A model generated the notes under the pieces. The model had not been told where the DNA came from, made no database searches, and saw only the letters and a program-made list of their open reading frames with translations. Positions 58,829 through 64,000 of a stretch of 64,000 nt of DNA are shown here, one piece after another. The stretch comes from Chloroflexota bacterium (GTDB lineage Bacteria > Chloroflexota > Anaerolineae > Anaerolineales > Anaerolineaceae). Each line of letters opens with the position of its first letter. The stretch's first letter is position 1. The position numbers were made by a program, and so were the translations under genes. The DNA lies in contig JAAYUC010000012.1 in assembly GCA_012517865.1 (NCBI GenBank), positions 1 through 64,000 of the forward strand, in the 5' to 3' direction.

Positions 58829-61750
58829 TTACCCCGTTCTTCGCAGGAAGAATTTTGTAATTTCCTCCACAACGGCCGGGATGATTGCCAGACCGAGCAC
58901 CACCGCCCATTCCCGGGCCGCCAGATAATGCGTGTTGAAGACCGGCTGCAGGAATGTCACAAGCGCCACCGAGAGCAATATTACTAAACTCAGCAAAAAA
59001 GCCGGCTGCATGGCGCGGTTCGAGAACAAACCCAACTGGAATACCGAAAGCCTTTCGGAGCGCACGGTATACGCCCGGAAGAGCTCGCACAGCGCCAGCG
59101 TGATAAACGCCATGGTTTCAGCCGTCTGCACGTCCACGCCGGCCCAGTTGAAGCGCAGCAGCACAAGCAGGGGGTTCTGCCCGGGGGGCAGCGCCGCGCC
59201 GGGATGCCACCAGAGCCCCAACAGAAACGCTGTAAGCGCCACAGCGGTCTGGCAGACCGTCTGAATGGTCAATCCGACCGCCATGCTCTTTTTGATGATT
59301 GGCTCGTTTTTCGGCCTGGGCGGTCTCCGCATTACCCCCGGCTCGCCTTTTTCGACGGCAAGCGCCAGCGCGGGGAAGCCGTCCGTCAGCAGGTTCAGCG
59401 TCAGCAGTTGGATAACGGTCAGCGGCATAGGCAGCCGCAGGAGCACAGCCACAAAGATAACCATGATTTCGGTCAAATTGGTCGAGAGCATGAAGAACAC
59501 AAATTTGCGGATATTGGCATAAATCACGCGGCCCTGCTCCACTGCCGCCACGATGCTGGCATAGTTGTCGTCTGTCAGCACCATATCGGCGGTTCCTTTT
59601 GCGACGTCTGTGCCTGTGATGCCCATGGCCACGCCAATATCGGCCTTTTTCAGCGCCGGCGCGTCGTTCACGCCGTCGCCGGTCATCGCGACAATTTCAC
59701 CGTTGTTCTGCAAGGCCTGCACAATGCGCAGTTTGTGTTCCGGAGAAACCCGCGCGAAGATGGACACATCTCGCACTACCTCCTCAAGCTCAGCATCGCT
59801 CAGGCTTTCCAAATCCGCGCCTGTCAGAGCTTTTCCGTTGGTGGAGATACCCAGGTCTTCCGCAATGTGCCGAGCGGTGAGCGGGTGGTCGCCGGTAATC
59901 ATTATCGGACGAATGCCAGCCGATTTGCACAGCGCGACGGCGTCCTTCACTTCCGGCCTGGCCGGGTCGATCATCCCGACCATGCCCACAAAAATCATGC
60001 CGTTTTCCACATCAGCAGCCTTGAGTTCCTCAGGGAGCTCCGCCAGGGTTCGGAACGCCACCCCCAAAACGCGCACGCCCTGCTCTGCCATGCGCGCGTT
60101 GGCGGTTTCAATCCGCTGGCGCCATTCCGCGTCCAGAGGCACCACTTCACCCTCCACAAACAATTTATCCGCGATGGTCAGCAGGCCGTCTACGGACCCT
60201 TTGGTGTAAGCCAGGTAGCGCGCGTCAGTGTCCGGCCCCCAGCTCCAAAGCTCGCGGACTGCCTCATGCAGGTCTTCTCTGCGTTCTGGCAGTCGGTGCG
60301 CAGTGGTCATGCGCTTGCGTTCCGAGTCGAACGGCACTTCTGCCACCCGCGGAAGTGCTTCGGTAAGCAGTTTTCTGGTCAGACCCACGCGCGCCGCGGC
60401 AACAATCAGCGCACCCTCAGTCGGGTCGCCAATCATCACAAAGCGCTCTTCTTTTTCAGGGTGGGGTTCAAGAATTGCGTCATTGCAGAGCGCCCCGCCT
60501 GCTAATGTATGCAGCAGCGTGGGGCACTCCCACAGCATTCTGAGCTGGTCTTCATCCGGGGCTTCCACCTGCAAGACTTCCTGCATGCTGCGGATAGTGC
60601 CGCATTCGGCCTCGTGCATAAAATCCAGGACGTGGCTTGCCATGTCCACGACTGTTACGGTCATCCTGTTTTCCGTCAGGGTGCCGGTTTTGTCCGAACA
60701 AATCACCGTGATGGACCCAAGCGTCTCAACCGCCTGCAGCCTGCGGATGAGCGCGTGCCGTTTAATCATCTCGCGCATCCCGAGCGCCAGGCTGATGGTC
60801 ACCACCGCGGATAACCCCTCGGGCACCGCGGCAATAGCCAGCCCGACCGCAATCATAAAGCTTTCCAGCACAGCGGACATGCTTGCTTCGGTAAACCCCT
60901 GTGAAAAAACGCCGCTCCTCACCAAACCCAGCAGGAACACCAGCCCACAGATAAGCAGCGCGGCGGTGGCCAGGGTTTTTCCAAGTTTGTCCAGTTTCTC
61001 CTGCAGCGGGGTCTTGCTATCCTCCACAGATTGGAGCATATCGGCAATTTTGCCAATCTGGGTCTGCATTCCGGTGGCTGTCACCACCCCATGTCCGCGG
61101 CCGTAACTGACCAGCGTGGCGGCAAAGAGCATGTTTTTGCGGTCTCCCAGCGCGGCGTTTTCAGGCAAGACTGCGGCGGCATTTTTTTGCACGGGCTGAG
61201 ATTCCCCGGTCAGCGCGGCTTCTTCCACCCTCAGATTGACGGACTCCAAAAGGCGGATATCAGCGGGCACATAATTCCCCGCTTCGACAAAAACTATATC
61301 GCCGGGCACAAGTTCCCGGGCTGGAATAGAAAGCCTTATCCCTCCGCGCAGCACCTGAGACTCCGGAGCCGCCATTTTCTTCAACGCGGCCAGCGAAGCT
61401 TCGGCTTTGCTTTCCTGAATCACTCCCAGCGCGGCATTGAGCACCACAATGAGCATGATGACCGCAGCCTCAAGCCAATCGCCCAGCAGGGCGGAAATGA
61501 CCGCGGCAGCCAGCAGGAGCAGAACGATAAAATCCTTCAGCTGCCGGCCGAGTAGTTCCCAGAATGTGGGCAGGGGCTTTTCGCGCAGCTCATTAAACCC
61601 ATAGCGCTTTTGCCGTTCCTGCACCTCCTCAGAGGTAAGGCCGGTTTCCGGCCTGGTCGCCAGCTCCAAAACAGCAGCTTCTGCGCTTCTGTCGTGCCAG
61701 GTCTGGTCTCCATTTTGATTTGTGCTCTCAAGGGGATTTGTCGCGTCCAT
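58829..61750 (-). CDS. P-type cation-transporting ATPase (Ca2+-type, P2A-like)
   Basis: 973 residues from ATG 61750 with AGGAGG. Conserved phosphorylation loop VICSDKTGTLT, hinge TGDGVNDAPALKKADIGVAMG, and TGDHPLTARHIAEDLG. Ca2+-ATPase membrane sites are present: PEGL in TM4 (AAVPEGLSAVVTIS), N-x-x-E in TM5 (TNLTEIMVIF) and N-x-x-x-D in TM6 (LNLLTDGFPALALAVE). So Ca2+ (or Mn2+) export is the likely job. N-terminal Glu/Asn/Asp-rich tail and a C-terminal membrane group complete the normal architecture. It is monocistronic and divergent from the DUF2807-like gene. Confidence 0.95.
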   Translation of the reverse strand: MDATNPLESTNQNGDQTWHDRSAEAAVLELATRPETGLTSEEVQERQKRYGFNELREKPLPTFWELLGRQLKDFIVLLLLAAAVISALLGDWLEAAVIMLIVVLNAALGVIQESKAEASLAALKKMAAPESQVLRGGIRLSIPARELVPGDIVFVEAGNYVPADIRLLESVNLRVEEAALTGESQPVQKNAAAVLPENAALGDRKNMLFAATLVSYGRGHGVVTATGMQTQIGKIADMLQSVEDSKTPLQEKLDKLGKTLATAALLICGLVFLLGLVRSGVFSQGFTEASMSAVLESFMIAVGLAIAAVPEGLSAVVTISLALGMREMIKRHALIRRLQAVETLGSITVICSDKTGTLTENRMTVTVVDMASHVLDFMHEAECGTIRSMQEVLQVEAPDEDQLRMLWECPTLLHTLAGGALCNDAILEPHPEKEERFVMIGDPTEGALIVAAARVGLTRKLLTEALPRVAEVPFDSERKRMTTAHRLPERREDLHEAVRELWSWGPDTDARYLAYTKGSVDGLLTIADKLFVEGEVVPLDAEWRQRIETANARMAEQGVRVLGVAFRTLAELPEELKAADVENGMIFVGMVGMIDPARPEVKDAVALCKSAGIRPIMITGDHPLTARHIAEDLGISTNGKALTGADLESLSDAELEEVVRDVSIFARVSPEHKLRIVQALQNNGEIVAMTGDGVNDAPALKKADIGVAMGITGTDVAKGTADMVLTDDNYASIVAAVEQGRVIYANIRKFVFFMLSTNLTEIMVIFVAVLLRLPMPLTVIQLLTLNLLTDGFPALALAVEKGEPGVMRRPPRPKNEPIIKKSMAVGLTIQTVCQTAVALTAFLLGLWWHPGAALPPGQNPLLVLLRFNWAGVDVQTAETMAFITLALCELFRAYTVRSERLSVFQLGLFSNRAMQPAFLLSLVILLSVALVTFLQPVFNTHYLAAREWAVVLGLAIIPAVVEEITKFFLRRTG

Positions 61751-61953
61751 ATCTGCCTCCTGCATCCTTAAATTATATCAATGTTGGTCTCCCGGATTGA
61801 CTTTGTCTTTTGGGGAGCCTTTTTTGATATTGGCTTTCCTCAAGCGCTTTCCTGGCAAAACAGCCCGATTTCGCGGAATGCCCGGAAAGTATTTCTCTGC
61901 CAGCTGAAAGATGTGTACAATACATAATGAGTTATTTAGAAAGGATGAATATT

Positions 61954-62718
61954 ATGAAGAAAAATCACAGAATCGTCATAAGCGTTGCTTTGCTGGCGCT
62001 GCTGACGCTGGCTTGCGGCTTTCCTGCCAATATTGGGATTAAAGCCCCTATCGTTGAGAAAGGCTCAGGCAATATCATCACATCCGAGCCCGAGATTTCA
62101 AAATTCCGCGCCATCAGGCTGACCGGCGGCGGGGAGCTGCGCTTAATCCAGGGCGGCGAATATCATCTGACCATTGAAGCGGATGATAACATCCTACCGC
62201 ATCTGACCGCCGAAATGGACGGCGACACGCTCAAACTGGGATACGATGAAAGCCTCTGGAAGGACCGCTACGTCCCTTCCAAACCCATCATCTATACGCT
62301 TACTTTCGTCAGCCTGGAAGAAATCACCTTGCTGGGCGGGGCAAAAATCACCTGTGATTCCCTGGATGTGCCCAGACTGCGCCTTGACCTGAATGGCGGT
62401 ATGGATGTGACGTTGAACAATGTCACCGTCGGTTTGATTGAACTGCAGTTGGACGGCGGCGCGAATGTCGTCATTAACGGTGAGACTGAAAAGCAAACCC
62501 TTACCCTCAATGGCGCCGGAGCCTACGCTGCTGAGGACCTGAAAAGCAAAAACGCAAAGGTCACTATTAACGGCGCGGGCGATGCTAAACTCTGGGCCAC
62601 AGAAACGCTTGACGTTACGATTAACGGCTTCGGCTCGGTCTCGTATTACGGCGCTCCGCAGGTCACGCAGGCTATGCATGGTCTCGGTTCAGTCACCAGC
62701 CTGGGAGAGAAAAAATGA
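61954..62718 (+). CDS. DUF2807 (GIN domain)-like lipoprotein
   Basis: 254 residues from ATG 61954. The signal peptide ends at the lipobox LALLTLAC (Cys near 23). Then KAPIVEKGSGNIITSEPEIS, the head of the GIN domain with its long beta-helix-like repeats: LTGGGELRLIQGGEYHLTIE, LDGGANVVING, LNGAGAYAAEDL and INGFGSVSYYG. DUF2807 proteins are exported, with proposed adhesion or lipid-related roles. Overlaps the next gene by 4 bp (ATGA), so the pair is coupled. AAAGGA precedes ATG. Confidence 0.9.
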   Translation: MKKNHRIVISVALLALLTLACGFPANIGIKAPIVEKGSGNIITSEPEISKFRAIRLTGGGELRLIQGGEYHLTIEADDNILPHLTAEMDGDTLKLGYDESLWKDRYVPSKPIIYTLTFVSLEEITLLGGAKITCDSLDVPRLRLDLNGGMDVTLNNVTVGLIELQLDGGANVVINGETEKQTLTLNGAGAYAAEDLKSKNAKVTINGAGDAKLWATETLDVTINGFGSVSYYGAPQVTQAMHGLGSVTSLGEKK

Positions 62719-63206
62719 GTAAGCGGCAAAAGCTCGCCTTTGGAGTGGTGCTCGTCCTGGTTGGCACGGCGCTCTTCGCGCGCCCGTATTTTCCGGTGCT
62801 GGAGCCTTTTTTTGGCTGGCCTCTCCTGCTCATTCCCTTGGGGCTGCTCGGAATCGTCACCACGGCCGTCCTTCAGGAGGGCGGTTGGCTGATTGCCTCC
62901 GCGTTTGTCACAGGCATTGGCGTCAATCGATGGGCTGCCAGGTCTCTTGATAGCGGCAGTTGGGTCATCCCGGTCGCTTTTCTGGGACTCGGCTTCATCC
63001 TCGCGGCTCTCTTCGACCCCACCGAAAAAGACGCCTGGCGGCCGGGGCTTATCTTCGTCGCGGTTTCCGGGCTGCTGTTTTTGATTGTCGGCGGATGGAA
63101 ATTTTTGCCGTGGCCGCGGCTCAGCGGATTTCTGCCGCTGGTGATTGTACTGATTGGGGTAATTTTCATTCTGGCTGGTATCGCCGGAAAAAAGAAAACC
63201 TCCTAA
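62715..63206 (+). CDS. Membrane protein partner of the DUF2807-like lipoprotein
   Basis: 163 residues with about five hydrophobic segments (7-25, 32-50, 56-75, 80-100 and 115-160). Basic starts to several loops. The layout of GVVLVLVGTALFARPYF then PLLLIPLGLLGIV resembles LiaI/LiaF-like or PspC-related membrane proteins that occur next to DUF2807-type proteins. Coupled to the upstream lipoprotein by overlap, suggesting a shared envelope-stress or adhesion role; unproven. Confidence 0.78.
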   Translation: MSKRQKLAFGVVLVLVGTALFARPYFPVLEPFFGWPLLLIPLGLLGIVTTAVLQEGGWLIASAFVTGIGVNRWAARSLDSGSWVIPVAFLGLGFILAALFDPTEKDAWRPGLIFVAVSGLLFLIVGGWKFLPWPRLSGFLPLVIVLIGVIFILAGIAGKKKTS

Positions 63207-63277
63207 CGCGCGGCCGCCATCCAGCCGGGTGTTTTACGCACACCTTCCACTGGTCGGCTGCCGTCGGAAAAAATCAC

Positions 63278-63305
63278 AACCACCCGCCCTGCGGGTGGTT
63301 TTTTT
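63278..63305 (+). terminator. Terminator after the DUF2807-like operon
   Basis: A 10-bp stem (63278-63287 with 63291-63300), 3-nt loop, seven T. The stem and 5' flank match the glgA terminator. Confidence 0.92.
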
Positions 63306-63347
63306 ATCTCACGCCTTTCTCGGGTTCAACTGGCTTGGGGCGCAATG

Positions 63348-63373
63348 AAAAAGGAGCCGTACGGCTCCTTTTT
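63348..63373 (-). terminator. Terminator after the HIT gene
   Basis: A perfect 26-bp palindrome with A- and T-runs at its ends, so it can act on both strands. On the minus strand it abuts the HIT stop codon. Confidence 0.88.
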
Positions 63374-63861
63374 TAGTTCTGCTCCCAGGCGGACTTCAGC
63401 CGCTGGTAAGTCTCTTCCAGGGTTTCGGGAAGCACGCGCGTCTGCCCGACGATCGTGATAAAGTTGGAATCGCCGTTCCAGCGCGGCACCACATGCATAT
63501 GCAGGTGCCCGGCAATACCCGCGCCGGCCGGCGCGCCAATATTCATGCCCAGATTGAAGCCCTGATGAGGATGGTATACCTCTTCCAGGATTCTCACTGC
63601 CTTGCTGGCTGTGCAAATCATCTCGGTCAGCGTGTCTTGCGGCAGGTCCGGCAGTTCCTGGCAGTGCTGGTACGGGACGATCATCAGGTGTCCGTTGCTG
63701 TATGGATAGCGGTTGAGAATGACGTAAACCCGTTCCCCCCGGTAAAGGACCAGATTTTCGGGGGTATCTTCCTTGCCTATCGCCGCGCAGAACACGCAAG
63801 TTGGGTCAGCTTTATCGCGCTGAAAGTATTCTTTTCGCCAGGGACTGTAAATGTGATCCAT
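63373..63861 (-). CDS. HIT-family protein (Ap4A phosphorylase-like)
   Basis: 162 residues. The histidine-triad motif is HLHMHVVPRWNGD near residue 110, with the upstream GFNLGMNIGAPAGAG loop. CVFCAAIGK at 22-30 supplies a C-x-x-C zinc pair. This branch hydrolyses or phosphorolyses dinucleoside polyphosphates or nucleotide-linked substrates. A TAAAAT lies 6 nt before ATG, so the mRNA looks leaderless. Confidence 0.93.
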   Translation of the reverse strand: MDHIYSPWRKEYFQRDKADPTCVFCAAIGKEDTPENLVLYRGERVYVILNRYPYSNGHLMIVPYQHCQELPDLPQDTLTEMICTASKAVRILEEVYHPHQGFNLGMNIGAPAGAGIAGHLHMHVVPRWNGDSNFITIVGQTRVLPETLEETYQRLKSAWEQN

Positions 63862-63867
63862 CCGCTT

Positions 63868-63873
63868 ATTTTA
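63868..63873 (-). promoter_or_regulatory. -10 element 6 nt before the HIT start: probable leaderless promoter
   Basis: TAAAAT on the minus strand, then 6 nt, then ATG 63861. No Shine-Dalgarno. Confidence 0.5.
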
Positions 63874-63912
63874 ACCGAAAACCTCCAGGTTTACGCATTT
63901 TTGGCATTTTTA

Positions 63913-63941
63913 TTGACAAATCCTGCCCGCGCGCATACAAT
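63913..63941 (+). promoter_or_regulatory. Promoter of the TetR gene
   Basis: TTGACA (63913-63918), 17-bp spacer, TACAAT (63936-63941). Confidence 0.85.
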
Positions 63942-63942
63942 A

Positions 63943-63956
63943 TGACCGTTTGGTCA
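63943..63956. promoter_or_regulatory. TetR-type operator
   Basis: TGACC-GTTT-GGTCA, a perfect 5-bp inverted repeat just after the -10, ending 17 nt before ATG 63974. Confidence 0.75.
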
Positions 63957-63973
63957 CAGATAAGACAGGTGTT

Positions 63974-64000
63974 ATGCCCACAAAAACCTTCCTCAACCTC
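63974..64000 (+). CDS. Start of a TetR/AcrR-family regulator gene (3' truncated by window edge)
   Basis: Only nine codons are present (MPTKTFLNL). This start, with its T-F-x-N-L pattern, is typical of TetR/AcrR proteins, and the promoter plus perfect operator just upstream fit TetR autoregulation. The rest lies beyond the window. Confidence 0.6.

Noticed and set aside
59204..60505. 433-codon plus-strand open frame
   Set aside because: Antisense to the P-type ATPase; no recognisable protein.
1..64000. tRNA, rRNA, CRISPR arrays and complete insertion sequences
   Set aside because: Read for on both strands; none was recognised by eye. A computed tRNAscan, Infernal or CRISPR search was not possible here.

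Overview
The window reads as a chromosomal segment of an anaerobic member of the Chloroflexota, most likely class Anaerolineae. This is inferred from gene content. There are many lipoproteins with Thr/Pro-rich linkers after the lipobox, a lipoprotein serpin, a HAAS/PadR pair, glycogen genes and low-potential ferredoxins. A GAAC-N4-GTTC box of the LexA type used by Gram-positive-like lineages is also present. The DNA is moderately G+C-rich by eye. I saw no tRNA, rRNA or CRISPR array.

Layout. 1-8.7 kb: the end of glycerol kinase, a two-domain DhaM phosphocarrier, a membrane-anchored unknown, a MarR regulator driving a heterodimeric ABC exporter, and a PfkB-family sugar-phosphate kinase. 8.7-13.0 kb: a sugar ABC importer (binding lipoprotein, double ATPase, permease) behind a consensus promoter with a three-half-site operator. 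13.0-18.6 kb: an ArsR regulator followed by nine tightly packed genes: CxxC thioredoxin-like protein, lipoyl-carrier (GcvH-like) protein, two DGC-motif proteins, OsmC, AhpD-like protein, SufE-like protein, ferredoxin, and a radical SAM/SPASM protein with an AbrB-like N-terminus. This is the strongest candidate for an undescribed system; it looks like a thiol/persulfide relay feeding a maturase. 18.7-30.2 kb: mostly minus-strand genes: a membrane-anchored GH8-like protein, YgiQ with an 81-bp repeat tail, lipoproteins, a DUF4173-like membrane protein, DegV, serpin, a YdcF-like protein, and a GH1 protein lacking both catalytic glutamates.

30.3-40.5 kb: a compact minus-strand phage head/packaging cassette (small-terminase-like, TerL, GH25 lysozyme, portal, protease-capsid fusion, holin-like, connector, two tail-type proteins). 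It has no visible integrase, replication gene or tape measure, and begins beside a perfect SOS-type box. 40.6-52.9 kb: mixed housekeeping and accessory genes: metallopeptidase, lipoproteins, MFS exporter, LuxR-type regulator, tandem ferredoxin, PadR/HAAS pair, a DUF952-phosphatase fusion, a SixA-like phosphatase with a poly-Lys tail, and an APC permease with Usp domains. 52.9-64 kb: a glgC-pgi-glgA operon, transaldolase, a Ca2+-type P-ATPase, a DUF2807-like lipoprotein with a membrane partner, a HIT protein, and the start of a TetR gene.

Two structural habits recur. Several genes have a -10 hexamer 6-7 nt before the start codon, suggesting leaderless mRNAs (7.8, 22.4, 41.4, 41.5 and 63.9 kb). 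Three proteins carry an in-frame internal ATG with a strong Shine-Dalgarno at a domain boundary (35,576; 45,470; 50,012), as if neighbouring genes had fused while keeping the old ribosome site.
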